Positions 22,641 to 32,449 of a stretch of 64,000 nt of DNA are shown here, piece after piece. The position numbers and the translations under genes were made by a program. This DNA is from Owenia fusiformis (taxonomy: Eukaryota > Annelida > Polychaeta > Sabellida > Oweniidae), in contig CAIIXF020000004.1 of assembly GCA_903813345.2 (NCBI GenBank), forward strand, positions 5,165,525-5,229,524, read 5' to 3'. How positions within the stretch are numbered: the first letter of the stretch is position 1; every line of letters begins with the position of its first letter. The notes beneath the pieces were generated by a model. That model saw nothing but the letters and a program-made list of their open reading frames with translations, was not told where the DNA came from and did not search any database.

Positions 22641-23333
22641 TAGAGGTTATATAATGGGAGGGATGGAATATGAATTTTATCCTGAGGGAAAATATGATAT
22701 TGGCAGAGGAAAGTCATGAAATGTACATTCTGAATTTAAATGAATTAAAAATAATAAAGTATTTTCATTATTTTAGGTACTTTTGTTCTCTTTCAGTGTT
22801 GCGTGGGAAGGGCGGAATATATTAATGTAAATATCTCATTATTGGCAAATTGCCAATTTACTATATATTGTAATAGACTAAATTCCTACAGATATTTGTG
22901 ATATTTTAACCAAAAAGGTATATTTTGGTAGAAAATAATGAATTTTTTAATTTGACCTTGACCTGGGGAATATGACCTTGACCTAAATTTTCATACATTT
23001 TTGAAACACATATATCACATAGATTAATAAAATAAAGAGAAAACTTGAAAATCAGGTGGGGCTTAAAATGGCCTTGTTTACCCAACTCCTTCATGAATTC
23101 TAAGTTTATAACCACATTATTACTATACTTGAAATGCTTTTACAACATATGATCACACTACAACACAGAATTAATTATATCAATTTGGATTATACTCCAA
23201 CATTGAATTATGTTACAACACAGAATTAGTTCATTCATTCTACAATTCTTAAGATAATTGCACTAATAGATTTATCTATCAAATTATTCGTAGCGTTACA
23301 TTGAAACACAAATTTTACCCATTCGATATACTA
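22641..23333. other. AT-rich stretch without genes
   Basis: Contains a short tandem phrase (tttgaccttgacctggggaatatgaccttgacct, near 22,956) but no recognisable coding sequence. Confidence 0.5.
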
Positions 23334-23337
23334 TTAA

Positions 23338-25228
23338 CTCCCTAACGCCTGATCCTTAAAGTGGTTAAAATTGGTGAAATGTGCATTAAATATTAATTTA
23401 AATGCTTTTTATTCAATATTATACACATATATGACTGTCATATATCAAAATGAAGAGAATTACCCATATTTCTCATTTTTACCTAATTTGCATGAATTAT
23501 GCAAAAATAATGATGTCATAGTGACGTTACAAGGCTGAAATTGAGCATTTTATTTCATTAAATTGAGTCATATCTCTACAGTCAATACAGTTTTTCTCAA
23601 ATACTGTTCAATTATTGCAATTTTGAAAAACATGGATTTGTTCTTCTTGATTTAAGCTTTAAAATGGTATATTACATGATGGGTATAAGGAAGATTTGGT
23701 GTAACTAGATTATGCTAAAGTTTGCGATGCCGAGCCAAAAATTCAAGGAATCGTGGAAAATCTAGGAAAATTATGTCGAAATGTTTAATTGAAATATGTA
23801 ATCTATAACAAATAAACTTTTAACTTGAATAATTTTTATTATATATTATAGGCCATACTAAGGGGGATTGCTCATATACTTTTTTTGCCTAATTTGCATA
23901 TATTATGAAAATATAGCGATGTCATAAGATGACGCAAGAACGGTTTGTTCCGTCAACTTAATTCCATATTCAGGAATAAATAATTTTTATTACCCTTGAT
24001 TCAGTTGATAAATGTTTAATAACCCAGTTCTGTTTCATAACAGCTTTAAAATGATAAACTACATGAAGCATAGAAAAATAATATACTGTCACTGTCACGA
24101 CTCACTAGAATAAACCAAAGACGATCTGCGATAAGGTACTGATATTTGACAAATCGATGAAAATCATGACTCTACAATGTTTTGAAGAAATAATAGATGT
24201 ATAAAGATGTGTTAAAAGCAAATTTCTGCTTGTGAATGTCTGTTTGTTCATGTACTCATTATGTTTGATTGCTAATAAACCAGATAGATCATGAACATGC
24301 AATTAATCCTCAAACTGCTTGGCCTTCCATGGGTTTCCCCAACAAAGGCTTCTGATACACCCCCCCCCCTGAATCCCTATGCTCCCCCCCCCTGAATTCC
24401 TATGCCCCCCTCCCTATACTACTCAACATTTTTCAAAATATATTTGTGTTGATTGTCCTACACACCTTGCAACAAGATTTTAATGTGCCATGACATCTTA
24501 CAGTACCTATAAGAGTGAGGAAAGACGAAAAATAGTGAAAAAATAAAGCTTTTCACCTATTATCGCCCACTATAAAATCGGCCATAAAAATTAACAGAGT
24601 GAATTCATCTGCCATTCAAGGTTTTGTAGGTGCATAAAGGTAGTAAAATTAACAATATAGTAACCCTTTTCACCCTATATATGTGTTTCAATTGGAAATA
24701 TTGATGAACTGATCTCACAAAGCATGGATATTGAGAAAATATTTTTAGATTGAAAATTGAATTTTTCTCAGAAAGCGGGCCTTGATTGACTTGAATGAAA
24801 ACGAACATATTCTAACCTTTTTCATCAATCTAGCTCATCTTCTCTACGTTCGCTGATACCCCTAGTATTATAATACTTGAAACTAGTTTCAAAAAGTGCA
24901 TCTGTTGCCCCTAGATGGCTTGATATTTCAATAATTATATTTTAAATTTCGCGGTTCAGCCTCTTGGTCGAACCGGAAATCAATAATTTCAAAAATATTT
25001 AAATTTTTTCTTTTGCATTATTTTTTGGTCAATAACAACAAAATTGGTCAAAATAAGTGAACAAAGCAGTATTCTATGAATGTATTTATATTTATTTCCC
25101 AAATTTATAAAACAATTATAGGGAATAGCGTGGAAAGATGCAATTATATTTTGGTAAGATTTTTCTTTATCGGGTGACGTCATAAACCCGTCAAATCGAT
25201 CATATATGATCGATCCGACGTCAAGGAG
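23338..25228. mobile_element. TTAA-flanked non-autonomous element (piggyBac-type target)
   Basis: TTAA at 23,334-23,337 and at 25,229-25,232 flank imperfect inverted termini: the left end reads CTCCCTAACGCCTGATC and the right end in reverse complement reads CTCCTTGACGTCGGATC (about 13 of 17 match). TTAA duplication is the hallmark of piggyBac insertion. The 1.9-kb interior is AT-rich and holds no transposase reading. Alternatively the termini could match by chance, since their identity is modest. Confidence 0.45.
24354..24415. repeat. Poly-C rich tract
   Basis: Three runs of 6-12 C residues separated by tgaatccctatgct-like linkers, an imperfect 22-26 bp tandem. Confidence 0.85.
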
Positions 25229-25324
25229 TTAATATGTGGTATTCATTATTCTGAAAATCATTTTGCATCATTCTATTTGCTGGGTGTTTCATTTACTGTT
25301 CACTCAGATATGTTTGCATTCATG

Positions 25325-26266
25325 TGTAAGAAAATGCGTATATTTTCTTCTATATATTTCTTACTTCCTGTTTATATTGAACACTTCCTGGTTACCCAGT
25401 CACATTTCTGAGAAATTGCATCATTTTCTAATTATTCATCATGTTAATATTCATAAGTAAATGTATAGTATAGTTTAAGTATATAAGCGTAAATGTAACT
25501 CATTAAAGTAGAAAGGTTAGCTATTCCAGCGCCTTTGATTGGTCACAGAAAGTCGGTGCAGCACATATGCTAATTAGGTAACGCTTTAAAAGCGCGAGCA
25601 TAATGCACCAACTTCACTTTGGTCACTTCGGTCAGTAGCGTGAAGCTACACACTTACTTTGTATTGTGGCGGGAGGTCACATTAAGTCATTTTGGTCAGT
25701 GGCATGAGGCCACACAGTACTTACCTTAATTTTGTTTCATGGCAAGAGTCATGTACTAATATGTTACAGTGTTAATGAGATGCTACAGTGTCCCCGAAAT
25801 TAAATATTTGGAGTTATTGAATAAATTATATAGAACTTTATACCAGTGTTTGGACTCAATCAATATATGCACCAAAGGGTAAGAGAGTAGTGCAATACTA
25901 TAAATGTGCCCAATAGTCAACATTAACTAACTTGAAGCTGCGAGACTAATTGACGAGCCATTGCACCGCAAAACTCTACACCACAAACTATTGCACCGCA
26001 AACCTCTGCACCGCAAATTGTCTGCACCAAAACTATCTGCACCGCAAAAGTTCTGTAACACCATCCTTAATTAAATAATCAGTCCATAGGACACCAAAGC
26101 GAGATATTCTATGTTGCTGTACCCGAGTTCCGTCACCATCCTCGCACACGTCCCCACCATAAATATAAATTCGTATAACTATTCCCCCCTCCCTTAAATA
26201 TGCCTGACGCTACAAACCGCCACTGATAAGGGATAATAACAACAACTATCGCGGGAAAACGTTACA
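25325..26266 (+). repeat. 5' LTR
   Basis: 942 bp, TG...CA termini. Contains a TATA-like TATATAAG (25,480-25,487), AATAAA (25,820-25,825), two neighbouring hairpins near 25,634-25,720 (GTAGC/GCTAC and GTGGC/GCCAC stems) and, near the 3' end, about six degenerate TGCACCGCAAA repeats (about 25,963-26,050). It has a 14-bp segment (around 25,444-25,457) missing from the 3' LTR. Confidence 0.95.
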
Positions 26267-26267
26267 C

Positions 26268-26284
26268 TGGTGGCAGCGGTGGGA
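26268..26284 (+). other. Candidate primer-binding site
   Basis: TGGTGGCAGCGGTGGGA starts two bases after the 5' LTR. TGG at this position is the standard complement of a tRNA CCA tail. The particular tRNA was not assigned. Confidence 0.65.
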
Positions 26285-26399
26285 TGCTGTTTGCTGTACA
26301 ACAACATAAAGGAAAGACTTCAACACTATTGTTAGTATATGAACTATTGCTGATAATCAGCGTTATGGCAAAAGAGATGGAGACGATGAAACAAAGAAT

Positions 26400-27184
26400 T
26401 ATCTGCCAATGAAGCAGAAAAAGTGAAAGACTTGATATTAAAACACCAGAGTATCTTCGCTAAAAGCAATAAAGATCTTGGGCGCACACACATAGTCGAA
26501 CACGCAATTAACACCGGGGATGTTGCACCAATACGCCAACCCTTGCGCCGAACTCCCCTAGCTAAGAGAGAAGAAGCTGAACAGGAACTACAGCGCATGC
26601 TCGATGCTGGCATTGTGGAACCATCAAATTCACCATGGGCATCACCCATTGTAATGGTGCGAAAGAAGGACGGCAACATACGTTTCTGTGTGGACTACCG
26701 GAAACTGAATTCAGTTACCCTGAAGGATGCCTATCCGCTGCCAAGGATCGATGACACCTTAGATGAGCTAGGTGGCGCTGTGTGGTTCTCTGCGCTGGAT
26801 CTCGCCTCGGGATACTGGCAAGTGGGTCTCGACGAGGACGCCAAGAAGAAGAGTGCATTCAGCACCAGAGATGGACTCTTCCAATTTACAGTGATGCCAT
26901 TTGGATTGTGCAATGCACCGGGCACTTTTGAGCGACTGATGGAGGCGGTGTTAGCTGGTCTGCGCTGGGAAACTTGTCTAATCTATTTAGATGACATAAT
27001 AGTTTTCGGGAAGACCTTCGAAGAGAAAGTCAGCCGATTAGATGATGTGTTCGCCAGGCTAGGCAAAGCTGGATTGCGCCTTAAGCCCTCAAAATGCGAG
27101 ATGTTCAGGAAACAGGTAAACTTTCTGGGACATGTAGTATCAGCTGACGGGGTTAGCACCGATGGAGAGAAATCCGTGCTGTGA
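26400..27184 (+). pseudogene. pol: Reverse transcriptase domain of pol (frameshifted)
   Basis: Open from about 26,400 to TGA 27,182-27,184. It carries the Ty3/gypsy RT blocks in order: AGIVEPSNSPWASPIV, KDGNIRFCVDYRKLN, DAYPLPRIDDTLDELGG, FSALDLASGYWQV, FTVMPFGLCNAPGTFERL, YLDDIIVFG (26,984 onward, catalytic YLDD intact) and LKPSKCEMF...VNFLGHVVS. Only about 130 bp separate it from the 5' LTR end, so gag, protease and the start of pol are deleted. Near 27,170 one base is missing, moving the reading into the frame of the following RNase H. The upstream ATG at 26,423 is an artefact of the deletion rather than a true start. Confidence 0.95.
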
Positions 27185-27780
27185 GAGAATGGCCAACACC
27201 ACACAATGTGCATGCAGTACGCAGCTTTCTCTGCCTTGCAACATACTACCGTAGGTTTGTAAAGAACTTCGCGAAAATTGCTAAGCCACTACATGAGTTA
27301 ACTGCAAAGCACCGAAGATTTCATTGGGACATTCAATGTCAAGAAGCATTTGACAGCCTGAAATCGTCACTCATTGCTGCACCCATACTTGCCTACCCTA
27401 GTCCTGTAGGACGTTACATCCTGGACACGGACGCTAGCGACTATGCCATAGGTGCAGTACTGTCTCAAGTACAAGACGGAGAAGAGCGTGTTATTGCCTA
27501 TGCAAGTAGATGCCTATCAAAACCTGAGGGTAACAATTGCACCATGCAGAAGGAACTACTTGCAGTGGTGTACTTTGTGAAAGTATTCCGCAAATACCTA
27601 TATGGGGTGGAGTTTACAGTTAGAACAGATCATGGAGCACTAAGATGGCTCATGAACTTCAAGGAACCCTCCGGACAAGTGGCGAGATGGATTGAAACTT
27701 TGAGCAGCTATAATATGTAGCTTGAACACAGGCCGGGACGAGTGCACAATAATGCAGATAGTATGTCAAGAAAACCATGT
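27181..27780 (+). pseudogene. pol: RNase H region of pol (nonsense mutation)
   Basis: Continues the RT in the +1 frame: REWPTPHNVHAVRSFLC, YYRRFVKNFAKIAKPL, then the RNase H core with ILDTDASDYAIGAVLSQ (catalytic Asp), KELLAVVYFVKVFRKYL (Glu) and VRTDHGALRWL (Asp). TAG at 27,718 interrupts YNM/LEHRPG, where Gln (CAG) would be expected. Reading continues to HNNADSMSRKPC, the usual end of the domain. All catalytic acids are present, so only a point change and the upstream shift disable it. Confidence 0.93.
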
Positions 27781-28608
27781 GCCTGGTGTTCCAAGAACGA
27801 CACTGAAAATGCCACAGAGGGTAACCCGTGCTGTCCCCTAGAAGACACAGAGACGCCGCCACATGATACTGTGTTGAACACCAACAAAGTGGAGGGTGAC
27901 TCCTGTGCACCAGTATCATCAGAAGTAAACTTGGGAACATCAATTTTGAGGACAATCACCTTAGATCCAAAGTGGAGCAAAGAAGAAGTTTCCACTTTGC
28001 AGAAACAAGACATGGACATCTCTCCACTTCTTCCACACCTAGAGAATGGCAAGCGACCCTGGTGGGAAGAATTGACAAGTTGCGGAAGTGGCACAAAAAC
28101 AATGTGGGCACTTTGGGACCAATTGAGACTGGAAGATGGCCTACTGTATCGCATCTGGTTTGACAAGCTAGGTCATGAGAAACGTCTGCAACTTGTGGTG
28201 CCAAAGCCCATGCAACAGGAAGTGTTGAAAGAAGCACATGGGGGAAGTATGTCAGGACACCTTGGAGTACAACGGATGAAGTCAAGGCTACACCTAAGAT
28301 TTTACTGGGTCGGAATGAATGGTGACATAAAAGTGCACTGTGCACAATGCAATTCATGTCAAGCCAGGAAGAACCCTGCTAAGAAAAGACGAGCACCAAT
28401 GCAGATCCATAGAGTAGGTGCACCCATGGAACGGGTAGCAGTTGACATTACAGGGCCATTCACTGAGACAGAGAGAGGAAACTTCCACTTAGTGGCACAA
28501 ATGGCACCAGGAAGCCAAAGAAAACGAAGAGTCGAAGTGAGAAGGCTCCACAAACCAGGTACGAACTCAGGAAGAGAAAAGAGCAACCAGGAGTCTATGC
28601 GCAATTGA
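27742..28608 (+). pseudogene. pol: Integrase with zinc-binding domain but deleted catalytic core
   Basis: A variable linker is followed by the HHCC zinc-binding module (GHLGVQRMKSRLHLRFYW...HCAQCNSCQARK) and the start of the retroviral integrase core, VAVDITGPFTETERGN, with the first catalytic Asp. After NFHLVAQ the reading jumps to MAPGSQRKRRVEVRRLHKPG, a basic tail like the polyprotein C-terminus. About 200 or more residues, including the second Asp and the Glu of the DDE triad, are therefore missing. The copy cannot supply integrase. Confidence 0.9.
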
Positions 28609-30290
28609 GGCAAGCCTGGCACTCATTTTGGAAAGACATATACAGCAATTAGGACTGACATCAGATGGGATCATCTTCATGACTGAGATGGTAGGATAAT
28701 GGTGTTATTGTACTGAATATGGTTTGAACAGTCTACAGTATCGATTAGTGGGATGGAGGCTGTAGTGCACTGTTTCTAGAGTACCTCCCGGAAAAGGCTG
28801 GCGTGTAATGATGAACCAGGGCATGGCCGGTACCACCACAGAGGGGAAAACAGGAGCAGTGACGACTGGGATGTCCGGCATGTCGCCATGCGCGTTGGCG
28901 AAACCTCACTAAGAATCCCGTGTTAGCTTCTAGTAGTGTAGCAGAACGAAGCACCACCTAGTTGATCCGCACAATGGCACCTATAGCTTCGGCATAATTA
29001 CAGTTCTTAGGAACTAGGTCTCTTTGGAGGAGTACACAATGTACCGAAAGTTGTGCAGAGATACCGGATGTAACATGTGGAGCGAACTGTCTAAGTCCGA
29101 GGGAAGGTGCCCTCAGAAGGGAAGGCTGTACTGAAGATAAGGGGAGGGTGGAGTGATCCCAAGCACTATAACATGGACACTATTCCTGGACTCTTAGTGT
29201 TGAAGCAGTCAAATTATTTGAGTATGTCTAGTCAGTATGTACATTTAGTGAATTAATCTGCACTATGAATTATTGGCATGAACAATAGAAGTATGAAGGA
29301 GATGCACTACAAGTAGAGTAGCAGTGCAAGGCAGAAGCCGGGGTTGGGGAGATGGGTCGCCCAACACGCCTGCACAGCGGGGCGGAGCTGTCCAACGGAG
29401 TGATCCAGCGGTTTGCAGGGACGTAACACTTGTGTGCATTTACGTCGCACCAGTATATATAATGTATATAGACTTAGAATACATGTTTTTCTTGTTGTAC
29501 ACTTAGTTAAGACAGTTAATAAGATAGTGAAAATAGAAATCTATGTGACTGTGGTCTACATTGAACATGAACTTTCGAGTAAATGGCGGCGAGTACTTTG
29601 CACATTAAAATGGATATGCCACATTAGGAATCTGTGAAGATGGTAGTGTTGAACTTATTAAATAATGATGAGCGCCAGTGAAGAGCTTAGGTCGAGGAAG
29701 TCTCTGTGAATGTTACACCACTGTGTGTCACGTCTTCAGATATGATACACAAACATGAAGTGATGAGCTACGCTAGAGGATAGGGTCTCGACCAACTTTA
29801 GCACACGTTGTAGTCGAAACTTTAGGTGGAAGCAGTTACAGTGCAGACAAGCGGGGCAAGTGGACTAGTGACACAGTGATGTGCTACAAAAATGCTACAA
29901 AGAAGATGTGCGAGAGGCACATAGGAACTTAACTTGGAATAGTTGCAAGAATGTACATGAACACTATTATCTGAAACAATGTGTAGTGATGTGCAGCAAT
30001 TTTCTTAGTATGGTGACGGGTCGAATCGGAGGATCAGGACATTAGCATGTGTAAGGGGATGAGCTGCGTTACGGGAATGCCTAGGCCCCCAATAACCTCG
30101 AAGTACAGTCGAACCCTTTGTGATGATTTAATGATACTCCACCTGCAGCTGATTGGCGTGAGAGGAAAGATTTCCAAAGTATATCCACCCATGTGCTAGG
30201 AAATCCGCTGAAGATGTAGGATATTCCCCAAGAGTCCACCACAGGAAGTGAACCCTGTACCAGCAGTACTCGACAGATGGCGTTATTTAC
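28609..30290 (+). other. Internal LTR-element region without convincing ORFs
   Basis: 1.7 kb between the integrase remnant and ORF A. It is less AT-rich than the surroundings, purine-biased on the plus strand, and full of stops in all frames. It may be remnant env-like sequence or the 5' leader/regulatory region of the accessory cassette; nothing decides between these. Confidence 0.5.
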
Positions 30291-30300
30291 TCTTAACAAG

Positions 30301-30308
30301 TATAAAAG
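30301..30308 (+). promoter_or_regulatory. TATA-like box of ORF A
   Basis: TATAAAAG, 54 nt before the ORF A start codon. No clear CACATG element is seen upstream, only CATGTG near 30,190. Confidence 0.5.
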
Positions 30309-30361
30309 CAAGAACAGTGATCAATGTGTCCAGAAACATTTCCGACATCAAGGTTGGAACA

Positions 30362-30763
30362 ATGGCTTATAGTATTGATCTGGAGAATATCTATGAAGAG
30401 ATAAACCCAGTGACACCTGGTACACGAGAAGTGTATCGGAACCATAGCACCTTGGACCAGTCAATGACTACACTTCCAGATGAAAGTGTTAGTGCACCAT
30501 ACACTGACAGCAGCACCGATGAACCTAGGCGTAAGGTAATCATCGAGTCTAGAGAACAGCAGGAACCATTGCGCAAAGTACCACTTAACGACAATGAGAA
30601 AGTTGAACAAGCAAGTTGTGCAAGAGACCATTGTGCACGAACATTTAACATTAAGTGGGTAATAGCAGTGCCACCGACTTATTGCTATCAAAGGCGCACA
30701 TTACTTATTGACTTTGTTGATACAGCAGATAATCAGTTCAAAAGGCTGTGTTTAACTGACTGA
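30362..30763 (+). CDS. Accessory ORF A (133 aa), uncharacterised, KWV-FVDT C-terminal domain
   Basis: Start chosen at ATG 30,362 (ACAATGGC context), because it follows the TATAAAAG box and matches the ATGGC starts of most sister ORFs. An in-frame ATG at 30,248 lies upstream of that box. The N-terminal two thirds are acidic, Ser/Thr/Pro/Glu-rich and probably disordered. The last 40 residues form a compact block: FNIKWVIAVPPTYCYQ, RRTLLIDFVDTADNQFKR and LCLTD. That block aligns without gaps to the end of ORF B (13 identities in 40 by eye) and, more loosely, to ORF E. No signal peptide or membrane span is seen. The function is unknown; its position would be env or accessory in a retrovirus. Confidence 0.75.
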   Translation: MAYSIDLENIYEEINPVTPGTREVYRNHSTLDQSMTTLPDESVSAPYTDSSTDEPRRKVIIESREQQEPLRKVPLNDNEKVEQASCARDHCARTFNIKWVIAVPPTYCYQRRTLLIDFVDTADNQFKRLCLTD

Positions 30764-30770
30764 ATTAATT

Positions 30771-30871
30771 CACGTGCCTCAAAATATTCAAGTTTTGATC
30801 ATGTGATTAGATGTTACAGGCCACATGACTGCAGTGCAAGAAATATGCAAATTAGTTAAAATGTTATATGA
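30771..30871 (+). promoter_or_regulatory. Promoter-like module of ORF B
   Basis: CACGTG (30,771), TCATGTGA (30,799-30,806) and CCACATGAC (30,821-30,829), then GCAGTGCA and a TATA-like TTATATGAG (30,863-30,871), 34 nt before ATG 30,905. The same order of CACRTGA, then GTGCA, then TATA recurs before ORFs C and D. Confidence 0.6.
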
Positions 30872-30904
30872 GGATAGTTAAGAATGGGAATAGTCAGTTT
30901 AACC

Positions 30905-31270
30905 ATGGCTACCCCACAGAAAAGATTCAAACAAGCAGTAGAAAATGTCACTACAGAGACACAAGGAATGGTCAAGAGTCACGCACTCCGGGCAGTTGAC
31001 GAAATCTTACATACCGAAAGGCCAGCGGAAGCAATGGACGAGGTCGGTGTGGAAGTAGTTGACTCAGCTGCACAAGCGTTAATTGAACTGAGCAAGACAA
31101 AAACAAAGTCTGATGCATATGGGTCCGCAACAATGTTGCAAGGGAGACTATTTACTGTAAAGTGGGTGCTCGTAGCTCCAATGAGTTATGAGTTAACAAA
31201 AGGAACACTAGTAGCTGAGTTCGTAGATACCGACACCGGATTATCCCATAAGTGTTGCTTTTCGAAATAA
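30905..31270 (+). CDS. Accessory ORF B (121 aa), paralogue of ORF A at its C-terminus
   Basis: ATG 30,905 has an excellent context (AACCATGGC), and its TATA-like box lies 34-42 nt upstream. The N-terminal half is predicted helical and charged (RFKQAVENVTTETQ...AVDEILHTERPAEAMDE). The C-terminal block LFTVKWVLVAPMSYELTK...GTLVAEFVDTDT ends in HKCCFSK. It aligns end to end with the tail of ORF A, sharing F, KWV, P, Y, TL, FVDT and C. The TGA/TAA spacing leaves a short intergenic gap with its own promoter-like module on each side. No known family recognised. Confidence 0.78.
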   Translation: MATPQKRFKQAVENVTTETQGMVKSHALRAVDEILHTERPAEAMDEVGVEVVDSAAQALIELSKTKTKSDAYGSATMLQGRLFTVKWVLVAPMSYELTKGTLVAEFVDTDTGLSHKCCFSK

Positions 31271-31283
31271 TCTAATCTTTGGG

Positions 31284-31337
31284 TCACATGATCAAAGTGC
31301 AGTGATTATGTTAATTAGATAAGAACTAGTATAAGAA
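31284..31337 (+). promoter_or_regulatory. Promoter-like module of ORF C
   Basis: GGTCACATGATC (31,282-31,293), AAAGTGCAGTG, then TATAAGAA (31,330-31,337), 45 nt before ATG 31,382. Confidence 0.6.
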
Positions 31338-31381
31338 GAAGAATTTTGGTTAACATTGTCATATCCAAAAACTTGATTGAA

Positions 31382-31687
31382 ATGGAAAGGGCAACCCAAG
31401 TATCCATGACTGATGACTGTAAGACCCAAGCTCAGTTGGCAACTATGTCATCTCTGGAGTACAAGATTGACCCTGTAGCATTTGCGGAAAGGTATGAATG
31501 GCTATGGAGGGCGATCCGATTCATATCCAAGAGTACTGCACGTGCTATTCAGGAACACCTACCTGAGCATCACCACCTGATACAACTCTCTCGTGATGAG
31601 GAGGACGAGATGCACAAGCAGTTAAGACGAGTCTTTGAAAATAGATGCTTTCGACAGGAACGACCAACTATTCCACCATCGTTATGA
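31382..31687 (+). CDS. Accessory ORF C (101 aa), paralogue of ORF D
   Basis: Start taken at ATG 31,382 (GAAATGGAA), downstream of the TATAAGAA box; the in-frame ATG at 31,346 lies only 9 nt after that box. The core ERYEWLWRAIRFISKSTAR, LPEHHHLIQLSRDEEDEM and LRRVFENR is predicted all-helical. It aligns without gaps to ORF D over 55 residues (17 identities by eye: RY, LW, I, ST, R, LPEH, DE, L, FE). A Pro-rich tail ends IPPSL. No catalytic motif or membrane segment is visible; a small helical adaptor or regulator is the most that can be inferred. Confidence 0.78.
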   Translation: MERATQVSMTDDCKTQAQLATMSSLEYKIDPVAFAERYEWLWRAIRFISKSTARAIQEHLPEHHHLIQLSRDEEDEMHKQLRRVFENRCFRQERPTIPPSL

Positions 31688-31693
31688 ACTGTC

Positions 31694-31768
31694 AGTCACG
31701 TGACCTCAGTGCAGGGTCACATGGGCATTTTTGTTGCACCATAAAACATAGTGATAATGTATATAAAA
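31694..31768 (+). promoter_or_regulatory. Promoter-like module of ORF D
   Basis: AGTCACGTGACCT (31,694-31,706), CAGTGCAGGGTCACATGGG, then TATATAAAA (31,760-31,768), 66 nt before ATG 31,835. This is the strongest TATA box of the set. Confidence 0.65.
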
Positions 31769-31834
31769 CAGGTCAAATTGACAAGAAATCAGTTGTGGTT
31801 CTGTAAGTCCATGAATGACCACGTTTGCTTCATC

Positions 31835-32128
31835 ATGGCTAATAACTTCGAGATACAGCAAGAAGGGGACCGTGTGTTGGACCTTGGTAAATCTACTATG
31901 CCAAAACGGGTGGCCATACCTATGGTACCCAAGGCAGATGATCCACATGAGGAACCACAGGATCGGTATGATCAACTTTGGCATTCGGTGCAGAAAATCA
32001 CTGACAGCACAATACGTTATCTTAAAGTCTTACTCCCAGAGCACCAGGAAATGTTGAATATGACCCACGATGAGGATAATCAGTGCCTTTTAAGATTAAA
32101 AATGAAATTTGAGGACTTGCGTAAATAG
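31835..32128 (+). CDS. Accessory ORF D (97 aa), paralogue of ORF C
   Basis: ATG 31,835 (CATCATGGC) is preferred over in-frame ATGs at 31,751 (upstream of the TATA box) and 31,811. After an N-terminal 40 residues without similarity, DRYDQLWHSVQKITDSTIR, LLPEHQEMLNMTHDED and LRLKMKFEDLRK match ORF C position for position. Shared features are the RYxxLW start, the ST pair, the LPEH turn and the DE-L-FE helix. Tandem duplication followed by divergence is the simplest history. Cellular role unknown. Confidence 0.78.
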   Translation: MANNFEIQQEGDRVLDLGKSTMPKRVAIPMVPKADDPHEEPQDRYDQLWHSVQKITDSTIRYLKVLLPEHQEMLNMTHDEDNQCLLRLKMKFEDLRK

Positions 32129-32355
32129 CCTTCTTTTAAATTGTAACTTTGGAAAATCAAGTGTATACAGATAATTTGGGTCAACTGTCCCATTACAAAC
32201 AATATTAACTATGACAACTAATTTGTAGCAATAATTCAGAGAATCAGGCTAGAATACTTAGAAATACAACACACTTTATAACCAAGGGAACCATCATGAC
32301 ATGGTCCAAAGTAACTTATGGTGGCACCAATCAAATTCTCTCATCTAACCAATGT
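32129..32355 (+). other. Intergenic stretch between ORFs D and E
   Basis: About 230 bp of AT-rich sequence without an ORF, ending in the ORF E promoter-like module. Confidence 0.5.
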
Positions 32356-32358
32356 GCA

Positions 32359-32413
32359 GGTCACATGACCAAATGTGCTTGCACCAGATTTTGAAGCTCA
32401 AATATTATAAAAG
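32359..32413 (+). promoter_or_regulatory. Promoter-like module of ORF E
   Basis: GTGCAGGTCACATGACC (32,354-32,370), TGTGCTTGCACC, then TATAAAAG (32,406-32,413), 37 nt before ATG 32,450. Here GTGCA lies upstream as well as downstream of the palindromic GGTCACATGACC. Confidence 0.65.
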
Positions 32414-32449
32414 AAAGACATTTGCAACTTGAATTCACATTGTTGTCGG

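Noticed and set aside
24354-24415. Poly-C tract as a G-quadruplex regulatory element
   Set aside because: Could form such structures on the minus strand, but lies in non-coding repeat sequence with no gene nearby to regulate.
26423-27184. ATG 26,423 as a genuine start of an RT gene
   Set aside because: It lies inside pol sequence (homologous reading extends upstream) next to the gag deletion junction.
27708-28357. Minus-strand frames of 152 and 133 codons in the integrase region
   Set aside because: Antisense to the recognisable integrase; no protein-like motifs.
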